Shown here: piece after piece, positions 10,009 through 20,558 of the stretch
Numbering within the stretch: the stretch's first letter is position 1
How the letters are laid out: each line of letters opens with the position of its first letter
Assembly (NCBI GenBank): GCA_003313425.1
Contig: NHZP01000127.1
Coordinates: 1 to 36,879 of the forward strand
Length of the DNA: 36,879 nucleotides
Source of the DNA: Pseudopyrenochaeta lycopersici
Taxonomy: Eukaryota > Ascomycota > Dothideomycetes > Pleosporales > Pseudopyrenochaetaceae
Reading direction: 5' to 3'
Program-made: the position numbers and the translations under genes
The notes under the pieces: generated by a model
Told to the model about the DNA's origin: nothing
The model's database searches: none
The model's input: the letters and a program-made list of their open reading frames with translations, nothing else

Positions 10009-10641
10009 TCAAAGTACTTGCGATGCAGCGAGTGATGCAAAAAACGAGCGCCTAAACACAACCTCCACACGCGGGTTCTCTTTTGCTACATGTTCCCTCA
10101 GATTCTTCTCGACGAGCCCTATGTCCAGACTCCAACTGTTGCAGTTGCCAAGCCTGCAGCACCGACAGCCTGACTTCATTCGAACCTCAATACATAGTCT
10201 CCTGAGCCCAGGAAGTCTTTGAAGAGCCAGGAGATCCGGCATGGTCTTTGGAAAGTAGCTCAAGCCCTCCACCATGTGCGCTGCACCCAGGGTAACCAAG
10301 TGCAACTCGGCAATTGCTCCTCGCTCTGGTGCCTCGAATCTGTTCAGAAACGCAGGGATTCCATCCTCGCTCTTGATGCGAAAAGCATTAGACTTGAACG
10401 GGAACAGTCTTGCTTCGCTATATATTTGATGGCATGTCCGGAGAAGGCCCAGGAAGTTCTTCCGTCGATTGAGGATCCTGCTTGCCATCTTCCTAGTATC
10501 GTAGCTTGGCCAGCAGTACACTTCGAACACCGTACCACCTAGTGTGTGCTCCCAGATCTGATTTCTCAGCTCTGCTGGGAGGGAAAGGAGGTAGAGCCGT
10601 TGGACTGGATCCTTTGATAAAGTGGCGTCTGGAGCCGCCAT
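10009..10641 (-). CDS. 2EXR/DUF7730-type F-box-like protein, intact
   Basis: Uninterrupted frame of 210 codons from the ATG at 10641 (the frame opens slightly further upstream at a TTG only). The protein shows LYLLSLPAELRNQIWEHTL near residue 20, the family's signature helix, and FLGLLRTCHQIYSEARLFPF near residue 80, the conserved 'TCRQIY-EA' landmark. A central segment reads as alternating strand and helix (AIAELHLVTLG, LPGLRRLCIEV), as usual for these proteins. A Cys cluster (GCRCCRLGNC) lies near residue 165. The C-terminus is basic and hydrophobic. No frame damage is seen. Function is unknown; membership of the F-box-like group is well supported by the two motifs, any ubiquitin-ligase role is inference. 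Confidence 0.8.
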   Translation of the reverse strand: MAAPDATLSKDPVQRLYLLSLPAELRNQIWEHTLGGTVFEVYCWPSYDTRKMASRILNRRKNFLGLLRTCHQIYSEARLFPFKSNAFRIKSEDGIPAFLNRFEAPERGAIAELHLVTLGAAHMVEGLSYFPKTMPDLLALQRLPGLRRLCIEVRMKSGCRCCRLGNCNSWSLDIGLVEKNLREHVAKENPRVEVVFRRSFFASLAASQVL

Positions 10642-11708
10642 GCCCAGTTGTTGTCGTAGGGGACCGTAAGGTAGCAATGAATGAAGATGTTGGTTTACAG
10701 CAGACTAGTTAAGCAGCGCAAATCTGGCGAGGAGCTCTCTCATTGATGGGCACTGCTATATGCATAAAGCCTATAAATATACGTGCAGCTGCGATAAGTT
10801 GAAGTGCTTGTGAAAGACCAGACTAAAAGCATGTAGAAGCTATGTGCGAACCCGCATGAGCATATGGTGCAGTAGGAAGCATATGACTTCGAACCAGCGT
10901 ATTCATGGCGCGTGTATCACATGCGACGATGGTTAATTGAACAACAAGTGCTTAGTCATGCACCCTGCGCGAAGAGAACGGGAGAGGTAAATGTTGTCAG
11001 CAGAATTCGATCAGCCAATCTTCGCATGCATGGGCGCTCTGGGCAGTAGAGCAATCATCAGACAGCTAGGTAACTGTGGTGTATCATGCATTGAAAGCAA
11101 AGCAAACATCAGCCTCAAGCTATATGCGAGTGTAGCAGATTACTCTTTTCCACCGCAGGAGCGCTTCCGCGGCCCCAGTGACTAAAGTAGCAGCACAGGT
11201 CTTGGGGGCTGTGAATTCTCTTTAGAAAATATTATAATTCATCGATTGTAGAGTCGCGGCCCTAAGCAGACCCATGCAACAACGATGTTGGCCTCAAAGG
11301 TAAAAAGCAATACAACCTCTTTGTTCAACGTTGCAGCTTATTTTGCAAATCCTCCCCACATCCATAGTAGCTAAGCAAATTATTTTCTTGTTTCCATCAT
11401 CGATAGTCCGGCTTTCCTGAAATACAAAATCTTGTGCTGATCGACAAAGCCTCGTCTTTCAGCGGTGTACAGAAAAGGGCTCTTGGTGTTCTGTCAGAAT
11501 TTAATGAATCTTTTGGTCAGAATGGATGAGAATTGATGGGGGTCAGGTTCTTTTATTTATTGATTTTTCTGTCGTTTCGTGGTGGTGTTGGTTGTTATGT
11601 TCGTTGGTTCTGTTCTCTCTCCTTTTTAAACACAGACCTGATACATCGGTGATACATAGGTGATACCGTCCACGATGCAGTATTCGTGTACTTCAGTTTT
11701 TATGCCTC

Positions 11709-11954
11709 TTATCTGACACGTACATTTGGACCCGTTTGCCTCACTCCCTCCGATGGTACTTTCCATGCCCCGAAACCTTCGATCGATAGTTTCACACATT
11801 CTAAAAGGAACTTCCCCATGTGCAGATACCACCCAATCAGATGATTCATTAGGTTAGAGTTCGTGAAGGTCTCTGGCGTGATCCTAGTGGCAGTCAGTCC
11901 TCTGTCAAAAGCGGCTTGTATTAGATCACAACAGACTGCAAGCTGGTATGACAT
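11709..11954 (-). CDS. possible short protein or exon, unrecognised
   Basis: Frame of 81 codons from an ATG, also open upstream for 27 codons without an ATG, which would fit a 3' exon of a split gene. The composition is protein-like (CDLIQAAFDRGLTATRITPE, LMNHLIGWYLHMGKFLLECV), with alternating hydrophobic helix-like stretches. No family recognised and no clear acceptor site located, so it may be a chance frame or a gene remnant. Confidence 0.25.
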   Translation of the reverse strand: MSYQLAVCCDLIQAAFDRGLTATRITPETFTNSNLMNHLIGWYLHMGKFLLECVKLSIEGFGAWKVPSEGVRQTGPNVRVR

Positions 11955-12984
11955 TTCAGGCTTTCGAGAAGCACAGATACTGGACACTGTTACAAATGTG
12001 TGGAACTGATCAGGATGGCATCCTACCAAGTACAATGGAAAGAGAAATGAATATGGCCATGGTACACGAGTTGCGAGGATGGTTGATGCAGTACACCAGC
12101 GGGCTGACTGACTTATTATTTCATGGGGCGAAACATGCTAATAAGTCTCGTATAGGCAGGCGTTAATTGGATGTTCTCCAGGTCAGCAGCATAACCAATG
12201 AGCCGCGTGCGCCGCCGAATGGCATTGGCGGAGAGCTGAATCTCGGCCAGTCATCCGAACCAAGAAGATGATTATCTTTACCCTAATCTCAGCTCTCTGC
12301 TTACATTGATGGACGAGAAATGGCGTTATATGTGGGACTGATAGACGCAGAGGTTTTATGATGATAGGGGTCTGCTTCGAAATAAGAGCAGTTCGCTGCG
12401 TCTTCCTCAAGTATGAGACTGCATATGCAGCATAAATAGACGGTGACGAGTGCTCCATCATCCAATGCTCCTAATGCCTCTGCCATTGGTCGTTGTCACT
12501 GAAGCTCGAATGAGGTCAATAAAGGATATTACAACGATCCTCAAGCGTTCAATTGCCAGCTTATGCTTCGTGGGAGCAAGCAAACGAATGTCTCGTGGGT
12601 TAGCCCCCCGAATTCGCTTCATGGAATCATCAGTTCACCACTTTGACCAATTACAGTGAGTTCAGTCCAACAGCCATAGATGGGTTACGCGAAATATTTT
12701 ATGAAGGATGATTCCAGGTACACAGATTTAACCTTGACTGCAAAAATGTTGAGTGTACATGAATGAATTCAGATCTATATATCTGCTCGAACGAATCATT
12801 GTGGCTGAAAGGGAGAGCTCAAGCTTGACATCTTTCTAACTCGAGAGCGCGTTCGATGCACCACGCAGAGACATCTCCATCTGAGCAGCTTGAGATGGGA
12901 TTGACACTTGTTGTTCCAGTAAATGATTGTATAGAACCAAGAGGCGACCTCGATCCATCAATCCCCTTGCTGATATTTGGTGCT

Positions 12985-13356
12985 TCAAGAATGATGAAGA
13001 GATGGATTCATGATGAGCCCTTTCCTCCCATTTGACATCTTCTGTGATGCTACAAGTGACCTCGAGTGAGCATGGGTGATCCAGTGTCCTTCAGTCACCC
13101 TAGTCGATCCAGAACCACCCCGAAACGGTATATGAAAGTCGTTGGAAGGGGCGATGGAGGCTCTCCAGACGTTATAGTATTGTTGCTGTGCAAGCTCCTC
13201 GTCGAAGCTGAAGATACATTCATCGTCGGTAGTTTCCATTCGTTCCCCGAGCGGTGTTGTGGCCTGGTGCCTCGATTCAGGCCACGCACGGTAGCCTAAT
13301 GTAGCCGCCGCTTGCGTCCACTTCGGCGTCGATTTTGGTCCACGTTCGTAAGGCAT
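12985..13356 (-). CDS. possible small protein, unrecognised
   Basis: Frame of 123 codons with a genuine ATG at 13356. The predicted product is polar, with an acidic middle (ETTDDECIFSFDEELAQQQY) and a basic end. No signal peptide, membrane segment or known motif. It lies alone between empty sequence and the inverted solo LTR. The composition is more protein-like than the opposite-strand frames, but there is no independent support. Confidence 0.3.
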   Translation of the reverse strand: MPYERGPKSTPKWTQAAATLGYRAWPESRHQATTPLGERMETTDDECIFSFDEELAQQQYYNVWRASIAPSNDFHIPFRGGSGSTRVTEGHWITHAHSRSLVASQKMSNGRKGLIMNPSLHHS

Positions 13357-13598
13357 TGGGTAGTCTCAAAGCTGGAGTTGTCCCGTGAGACTGACTGACT
13401 CACACACCCGTCTCAAATAGGCTCATTTGTCAATCATGCCCGCTTATATAGACTTCGACAGTAACTTGGGTGGTAAGTATGATCTTGGCAAACAGTCATG
13501 TTCATTGTTGTGGGGCACTAATAAGCGTTCGAAGACTCCATCATCAAAGCCTTCCGAACAATCTGGGCACGGATTACATATTCAGCATATGCGAGCAG

Positions 13599-13791
13599 TG
13601 TAATAATGCTGGAAAGGCGAAAACTTGCACCTTGAACAGAGTAATTATTCTACCTGCCCCAAGAAAAGGCTCGCTTTTCTCTACAGTATCTCCTCTGCTT
13701 CCGGAGGTTCCGCAGACAGAAGTAGTTATCGGTCCTACTATTGATAGCTCTATCCTATGCAGTACATCTATGCTTCTCCTTGTATCTGACA
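13599..13791 (-). mobile_element. solo LTR, copy 3 (inverted, diverged)
   Basis: Reverse-orientation copy of the LTR at 7914-8132. On the plus strand it ends in TATCTGACA (13783-13791) and carries the inverted core CTTCCGGAGGTTCCG followed by TAGTTATCGGTCCTACTATT. The other end is diverged; I place it at TGTAATAATGCTGG (13599) by comparison with copy 1. No 5-bp target duplication is evident, so the far end or the flanks have changed. It terminates the orphan coding-like stretch to its right. Confidence 0.7.
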
Positions 13792-14359
13792 GGGTGATGC
13801 CGGAGAATACATCTGGAGAAGAGACGACTGAATGTCGCTCTCATCGATGTGTATGCCTGTTGCACTCCGATTCCGGCCAGTATGATTGGGAGGTAGTTGC
13901 TGCATGAATCCTGTGTGCGACGGCCGATCTGAAGCAGGTTTCGACTCGCTCGCGATATACCGCAGCGCGGCGCAGAAGCGCTTGCCGAAAGTCTTTCTTT
14001 CTTCAGGAAAACGCGCCTGCACTATCCCAGCAGAGACGAAGTACCATTTCACCACCAGTGCAAGTCGAGCGCTATCGGCTTGTGTGATGGTTCGGGGGTC
14101 TCGCGGGTACGTCCTATTGAAAGGATGGAGGATACGATGGTTCGCAACCATTTCAGTACTTGTATGGATTTTGGCGCAGCCCTGCGCGTCCTCGATGTAG
14201 AACTCTACTTTGTGGAAGGCACTCATTGGCACCAGGTATGCAAAGATGTCGTCGCCTTTTTGTGCATGGTGGCCGATGAGCAGCTTCTTCGGCTGAGCAT
14301 GAGAGAGCAAGTCTTGCTGGACAAAATGTACTTGTTCTGCTCTTGGTATGTTCTCTAAG
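13792..14359 (-). pseudogene. orphan coding-like fragment between LTR and hAT1
   Basis: An uninterrupted minus-strand frame of about 190 codons fills the whole gap between the hAT1 left end and the inverted LTR. It reads into both elements, so neither its natural start nor its stop is present. The content looks like real protein: LLIGHHAQKGDDIFAYLVPM, FHKVEFYIEDAQG, ARLALVVKWYFVSAGIVQAR and a basic, aromatic KTFGKRFCAALRYIASE stretch. I recognise no family. It lies on the same strand as the MFS gene on the other side of hAT1. It may be the broken remains of a separate gene cut by the LTR on one side and by the transposon or a rearrangement on the other. Confidence 0.45.
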
Positions 14360-14375
14360 ACATACATGGGCAAAC

Positions 14376-14486
14376 TGATATCGATATTTCGCCTTATATC
14401 GATATTATCGATATCGATATAGGTTTTTCGGCTTAAACCGATATCGATATCGATGGTTCCCTTAAACCGATATCGATCGATATCAG
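14376..14486. repeat. hAT1 left subterminal palindromic array
   Basis: Multiple overlapping (TATCGA)n palindromes separated by CGGCTTAAACC-like and CCTTAAACC-like spacers, mirrored at the right end of the element. Their position and symmetry suggest transposase-binding repeats; they could also extrude hairpins. Confidence 0.75.
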
Positions 14487-14578
14487 TTTTAAAAGCTTGG
14501 CATTCCCACACCCAGAAATTCTCTGCAAACACCTGTTTTCTAGTACTATTATATCACGGTATATTATCACAGCCTACG

Positions 14579-14650
14579 ACTGCCTACACTAGTATATCAC
14601 TGCTACACTAGTGTATTACTGCCTACACTAGTGCATCACTGCCTAGTCTA
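14579..14650 (+). repeat. tandem repeat of about 20 bp in hAT1 leader
   Basis: About 3.5 units of ACTGCCTACACTAGTRYATC upstream of the hAT1 transposase start, with the second unit one base short. It lies in the presumed 5' untranslated region or promoter of the transposase gene. Confidence 0.8.
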
Positions 14651-14767
14651 CTCCGTAGTATATAGAGATAGCTAGATACCTTCGTTACTCAATTAACTCA
14701 GTCCTCACATCTATCATCCACATGTGCCATCTCTTGCACTCCAATATATTACCATTACTATTACATC

Positions 14768-17049
14768 ATGTCGTCCTCTATCTCATCCAATATCGCTCCA
14801 TCTAGCTCTGCTAGCCGTATAGATCTCGAATACCCTCCCGGCTTCTGGGATATCATGACCCGCGGCCGCAATGAGGATCTATCCCCCAAACCTAGTCAGA
14901 AGCGAAAAACCTCAGGTCCCTCAGTATTTAGATGTCGATTTCACGCAGCATGGGGACCACAGATCCCTAAAAGTAACGCCATAACTCACTATCGCAATCA
15001 CCATCAATCTAAGTCATCTATGCTATCTCAACAGCGTTTAAACGACTCAAATACATCGTTATCACAACATCTTCTGCCCTCCATCTCGTCCCTACGCCGT
15101 ACATTCAATCGGGATGCCTACAAGGAAGCACTGATTGGCCTAATTACTAGACGCCGGGTAGCATTTACCTGTGTTGAGTGGCCAGAGATGCAAGCTCTAC
15201 TTCTAGCCGCGAATCCTGAGTGTAGCGATTATCTCATTAAGTCCCGACGATCTCTCGTACGCCTCATGGCCGCTAACTATGTTCTATACCGAGATCAGCT
15301 TCGAGATATCCTTAAGCTAGCTAATAGCCCGATACACCTACAAACAGATATCTGGACATCACCACATCGCAAGGGATTACTTGCTATCTGTGCACAATGG
15401 GTCAATCATGACTATAAGCTTCAAAAGGCCTTATTAGGTCTAATTGAGTTACCCGGAGATCACTCTGGGGCATCTCAAGCAGACCTACTTTATGGGGTTC
15501 TCAAACAGTACGACATCACGTCAAACGTTGGCTGGCACACAGGCGATAACGCGACGTCGAACGATACTTGCCTGGAATCTTTAGCATCCCGATTACTTGA
15601 AGAGCACCAGGTTAATTTACCACGTTTTCTAGTAACCTAGCTAATCCCATATAGGTAAAATTTGATCCTAAACGACGCCGCGTACGATGCCTTGCCCATA
15701 TCATCAATCTTTCGCTTCAAGCCTTCCTTCTCGCGTCTTCCAAACAAGCTCTTATCGCTGCGCTACAGATAGTAGAGGAGGTCGATGGGGAAGAACTTTT
15801 TACTAAGTTTTCCCTAACGTTAAGTTCTAATGGATCGATAGACGAGGCTGGCGGCCGAAAGACCTGGAGAGCAACACTGAAAACTGGCACTTAACGTCAA
15901 GAATTTTCTGGTATAGGCCGATTACCTGCACTCGAACAGCTTCATGATCTGGGTATCTGGCTACATCGTTCATCACAACGCGATAAGGACTGGATGATTG
16001 CTGTAGGTCTACAGCTAGGAATCGACAACATGACACGGTGGTCATCGTGGTATATGTTTATTGATAAAGCACTGCGGAAACAGAGTGCTATTAAGGTCTT
16101 TATGGTTGATCACGATCACGAGCTTGATGGTATTAAGCTCACTACTGAGGATTGGGATATTCTTAGTAAAATACGCAAGTTTTTACAACCGTTCGCAGGT
16201 GCGACTCTGTATGCACAGACGGACAAGTCATCTATCGGACAGAGTCTTGAATTAATGGACGTTCTCCTCCATCACTACGAACAACAGAAGGTAAAGTAGA
16301 TATCTTATTACATATCTTTACTAATAAATAACTAGAAGCTGTACGAAGCACCAGATACTTATGATAATCGGATGCTCCACGCCATCGAGATGGGTTGGTT
16401 TATCCTTAATAAGTATTACGCCCTCACAGACGACGCGCCTGTATACGCTGCGGCCCTCCTTCTCGATCCCTCAAAGCGGTCCACCTACATTAAGAAGAAC
16501 TGGTTACAAGAGTGGGTGGATCCAGCAATTGCGCAAGCTAATACAATTTGGGAGGAGGATTATAAAATAATCTCAATCCCTATTTCAGAGGAAGCTCCAC
16601 TGCCAAAGCGTCAACGGCGTGACTCAAATGCGCTCGATCGCCTACGCCGCGAGTTAGCCGTGATAGCAGAGACTGCAGACGACGATGATTTTAAAGTCTT
16701 TATTGAGGCTTCGCCTATACAAATACCCTGTACGCCTCTAGAATGGTGGTGTCATGAGGATCAGAGACGTCGATATCCGAGGCTCCATTGTATGGCTATT
16801 GCGATACTCTCAATCCCTGCGGAATCTGCAGAGGCAGAGAGGGTGTTTTCAGGTGCGAGAAGGACCTGTACATGGGATCGACTCAGGCTGTCGTGTGCTA
16901 ATATCGAGAAAATTGAGTGTATAGGTAGTTGGCTTCATCAGGGATTAATTACGCCGTCATCTAAGTCTGGAATGGGTTTTCCGCTTGAACCAGACGACGA
17001 TAAAGCTATTCAGGGCTTTACTGATGAGATAATTAAGGAGATAAGGTAG
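14768..17049 (+). pseudogene. hAT transposase (hAT1), three exons, one premature stop
   Basis: Exons 14768-15610, 15655-16290 and 16336-17049 (introns of 44 and 45 bp; donors GTTAAT and GTAAAG, acceptors CATATAG and ACTAG) give about 730 residues. Exon 1 holds a degenerate N-terminal Cys/His region (RCRFH...THYRNHH) and the first two catalytic-type acids of the RNase-H-like core: Asp194 in QTDIWTSPHRKG and Asp260 in GDNATSN. Exon 2 carries RCLAHIINLSLQAFL, the usual CxxH block, and MTRWSSWYMF. Exon 3 ends with the hAT dimerisation domain: LEWWCHEDQRRRYPRLHCMA and SAEAERVFSGAR. An in-frame TAA at 15892-15894 interrupts exon 2; a CAA-to-TAA change would explain it. Otherwise the frame is clean, so this copy was inactivated recently or is a non-autonomous, possibly trans-mobilised, copy. 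Confidence 0.8.
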
Positions 17050-17085
17050 TTTAAGGACTGTTAGCTAGCTAATTAATGTATAAAG

Positions 17086-17180
17086 CTTATATCGATATCG
17101 ATGATAATATCGATATCGATATTTTCAGTTTGCCTTATATCGATATCGATATAAAACCCTAAAAAAAATATCGATATCGG
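17086..17180. repeat. hAT1 right subterminal palindromic array
   Basis: Counterpart of the left array: repeated TATCGATATCGAT palindromes between the transposase stop and the terminal inverted repeat. One of them encodes the last residues and the stop of the MFS reading frame on the opposite strand. Confidence 0.75.
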
Positions 17181-19012
17181 TTTGCCCATGTATGTACAGG
17201 GTTGTCCAGGAAGGCTTTGAGGTCGCCTTTACCAAGCCAAGAACAATCGGGCTCCGACACTGTCTCTAGCACCAGCTTTGGAGCACTGTCGACGCCTGGT
17301 TCGGAAATTTGGCTGGTTGGCTTTGACTTCTGCCTCATGGTAACCACAACCATGATGCAGTTTAGCACAAGCACTGCGAAAGAAACAACCGACAAGGCTA
17401 GCCAGATGGTACGCAGCGTCGTCTCGGTCGCATCTATCAAAATCCGCTTGTCTTGAGAACTTGACATCTCGCGAATCGAGTACATAAGTGTGGTGGCATA
17501 CTTGGTCATCTCGTCAGCTTCACTCTTGAATTTGGTTGACCCAAGATTGTCCCGCAACACGCGTTGGAACACAAGTCCGACAGCAACCAAGCCCGAAGCG
17601 CTGCCTAGATAACGCATGAAGACCAGAACCGTCGGTGCTTCAAGAGCATCTGCGCTGTCCGTGCTGTCTTTGGCGCTGAGCGCCAAGGCTGGCAGAAGAA
17701 TCCCGATGCCAAATCCAGAGAGCAGATTGAGCAGGATATCAAACGCGACCGTCCTGTCGGCGCCAAGCAAAGCCAGCAGGCCGACACCGCACGTAGTGCA
17801 AACCCAGCCCAGCAAGATTGTCCATCGGTACGACAGACGGAACACCGTAACGAGGGCAAGTACCACACCAGCACACGGCGCCATCAGGACGGTCTGTGGA
17901 AGCAAAAGCAGGCCTGTGGCGATCGTGGACTGCTCCTTGATGACTCTGTAGTAGATGGGTAGGAAGAAGAGCAACGCATACATCTGTACTTGGTTAGGGC
18001 TGGGTAGTTGTGGCGTATAAAGGATGACTGACAAGCACTCCGAGAAACATTGCACCTCCAAATGTGGCTGCGCCGTGCAAATTCCTGAGCCGCCTCAGCC
18101 CCAGCAATGGCTTGCTGGAGACAATCCTGCTTCCAAAGGGCAACCGGGCTTCATTTGGGATGAGCTCCTTGCCTACGAGCAGCAGAAGAGAAATACTTCC
18201 AGAAGTAACCGGGACTATCACCTGCCAGTCTGTCCACTTGTAGAGGCTACCAGCAAGACTCAGGCCTACAAGCAGAGGAACGATTGATGAGATGAAAAGT
18301 GCAACAGCGATCAGGCTTATGTCTGATAGCTTTGCAGCACTGGAGACTCGCTTTTCGACGTCGCCCGCATTGTACACGAGCACCCCGAGCACTACACACA
18401 AAGGAACGTTCAAGCGAAAGATCCAGCGCTGGTATAGCCGTTAGCTCGACGTGTCGGCTCCTCCGGAGCGGACTTACCCAGTGATTGCCATGGCTCAGGG
18501 CAGCACCAATGAGAGGTCCGCAAACTGTCCCGGCGGCAATGAAAAGACTAATTGCGGTCAAGAACTTGAGTCCGTCTTGAGGCTCCAAATCTCCATACAA
18601 CGCATAAGAAAGCACCGTGAGCCCACCAGCACCAAGGCCTTGAACGATACGCCCCACCAGTAATAGGGCTATTGTGTCGGCACTTTCGCAGACCAGTGAG
18701 CCGACACCAAGCATCATTATGGATGCCAGGATAACACTTTTACGGTCGAATACATTAGCCAGTCTGGACAGGATGGGCAGTGACATGCACATGGCAAGCA
18801 AATAAGATGCTCCGATCCAAAAGCTTTCGGTAGCATTGCCATCGAGGTCTGTGGTGATTGTCTGTCGTGTATCTGTTAGGTATTGATTGCGTATATGAGT
18901 TGCACAGAAGAAGCCTTACTGAAACGGCAAGGACGACACTGGTGGCATCGATAGCGATCAAGAAGGTGAAGACTAGGAGAGATGCGAGCAGCATGGCGAG
19001 TGACACTTCCAT
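17159..19012 (-). CDS. MFS multidrug efflux transporter, DHA2 (14-spanner) type, 3' end captured by hAT1
   Basis: Four exons: 18920-19012, 18478-18861, 18033-18428 and 17159-17983. Introns are 58, 49 and 49 bp with GTAAGG, GTAAGT and GTCAGT donors; all joints are in phase, giving 565 residues. Family marks in order: TM1 with LLVFTFLIAIDATSVVLAVS (the usual 'D-x-T' segment), motif A as LANVFDRKSVIL, motif B as GRIVQGLGAGGL, GTVCGPLIGAALS, the RWIFRLNVPL loop, MYALLFFLPIYYRV, and the late SGFGIGILLPALAL segment. Such proteins export drugs, fungicides or secondary metabolites by proton antiport at the plasma membrane. The last ten residues (TWANRYRYFF) and the TAG come from the hAT1 terminal repeat, after all membrane segments, so function may survive. 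The frame is open upstream of the chosen ATG to an earlier Met at 19153; the shorter start fits the family better. No biosynthetic cluster genes are adjacent. Confidence 0.85.
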
Positions 19013-20558
19013 CTGGGCTGAAAGGATGGTCGAGTTGGGGATATCAACGTCTCGCCTTGGGCAGTGCCCGAGTTCCAAAGAGATGTGCTCAAGCTTTTGT
19101 GGGGTTTGCGGTCGATAAATGGCTTTGCAGAAACAAGAGAGCTCGGTACACACGGGAGACGAGCCAGCTTGAAAATGCGCCTACGGAATCTCGCAAAATC
19201 GCCCTCCCCCCATTGCATGCTCCCAGATGTGATGTCTCGCACCAGGATTCCATGCTTACGGTCGACGGGTTGAAGCCGTAAGTGCTTGCAGCCTGGCTGT
19301 GCGCAAGCGCTGAGTAGCCCACTCTTGACAGAATTCTTTGATTGTACGAAAGGTGATACTGGATGTGCAAAGTGCTGCTTGTAACACTACTATTTTGTGA
19401 TCGATAGCTGGCGGATATTTGCGGTACATCACACCAACATAATATTCCAGCTAGGAATACGACAGCCGACACCTCGACAGGCGCGAAGATGCTGCATCCT
19501 CCACTCCGCTCCAGGATAGAGAAATGTGCTTGACCAAATACCAGACAGTCGTACTTCGCATCGTCTGTCTGTGACAATGAGTGCGCTGACAGAAATCAAT
19601 GTGTCAGCATAAATGAAAATGACCAAGCCCCCTGCGGTACAGGTTTGCTCCTAATTATGGCAGAAATGCATGCGTCCTTCAGAGAATCGTCCTCCAGCTA
19701 ACGTGCCCCGAACTATCCTTAGTCGTCAGATCCTAGGCAGTGACCTGCGCAATCTTGTGTATGCTGACCCTTAAGTCCATTCATCGCTCTAAAATACCAG
19801 CCCGAGAAGCATTCGCGACACTCGACGCACTGTTGCAACCAAATTAATTGCACCTTGATAGCAGCTAAAGCAACGATGCAGCTTATATAAGTAGTCCGAG
19901 AGACGATGCGACATACGGAGTCCGACCATGAGCAATCTAATCCATCCGCCCAGACGTCAACCAGTCAACCCAACCTTGATATCCTAGGCATGTAGAAACA
20001 ACCGTCCGCATTATGTGCCGCTTCCGGCACCAAATCACTTATGACTTTTTCTTGCATCATTGCAGCTGACAGGAATACTGCCTACCGTCTTTATCATTAG
20101 CCTCGATGGTTTTTCGTCCACTTGTCATATCCTTTCACATCTTTTCTCACCTTCGATGCAGGTTGTCCAGCTGATTAACTAGCTACAAGCTACATAACCT
20201 GTGACCTTGCGCTGTGCAATCACCGGGGGTGAACATCACAGAGCGGATGTTCGTTCGCTAGTGTAAGCATCTCGACGCTTGTACTAGCTCCTAACATCAA
20301 CCGATGGATCCTAAGTTTAGATTTCGAGCACTATAGAATAAGCAGACTTATTAGAAATGTTCTGTCTCTGCTGCTAAGAGGCTGTAGAGCAAAACACCTG
20401 TGTACAATGTAGCAACAGCTAGGTCGTGAGCGCATTCTTGTTTACTGCGTTTACTTGATATTTCAGCAACAGCGATAATTTCCTGTAGTTGACCGCTGAA
20501 CATCCTTCTAATCCATTCTTCGAGTATATAGAAGAGATGCAGTCAGAGTAACCAACGA
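19013..20558. other. 1.5 kb intergenic region
   Basis: Left part is the presumed promoter of the MFS gene. A TATATAAG motif near 19882 is followed 40 bp later by a short ATG frame (19928 onward, 22 codons); I do not regard this as a gene without more support. No repeat of the window's families is seen here. Confidence 0.4.

Larger units (their letters stand above)
10642..13598. other. about 3 kb mostly empty region with two weak ORFs
   Basis: No recognisable gene. Pyrimidine- and T-rich tracts occur around 11520-11640 and AT-rich sequence around 11220-11420. Two minus-strand ATG frames (11709-11954 and 12985-13356) look mildly coding and are listed separately. I see no copy of the LTR, block A or MITE repeats here. 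Confidence 0.45.
14360..17196 (+). mobile_element. hAT transposon 1 (nearly complete)
   Basis: A DNA transposon of about 2.83 kb. Ends are inverted copies of ACATACATGGGCAAAC, left at 14360-14375 and right at 17181-17196; the following bases also match as YGATATCGATATT. Taking CATGGGC as the true terminus gives 14365-17190. Both subterminal zones (14376-14486 and 17086-17180) are packed with overlapping TATCGATATCGATA palindromes, probably transposase binding sites. The interior carries one three-exon hAT transposase gene on the plus strand. No 8-bp target duplication can be matched outside the ends, unlike a simple hAT insertion. The right end lies at the 3' end of the MFS gene. Confidence 0.85.

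Noticed and set aside
14376..14486. CRISPR-like or centromere-like array
   Set aside because: The repeats are overlapping palindromes without unique spacers, and they are mirrored at the other end of a transposon, so they are subterminal repeats.
13768..14532. Single 254-codon minus-strand frame
   Set aside because: It crosses the hAT1 left end; its first 50-60 codons are translated TATCGATA palindromes. Only the part outside the element is kept as a fragment.
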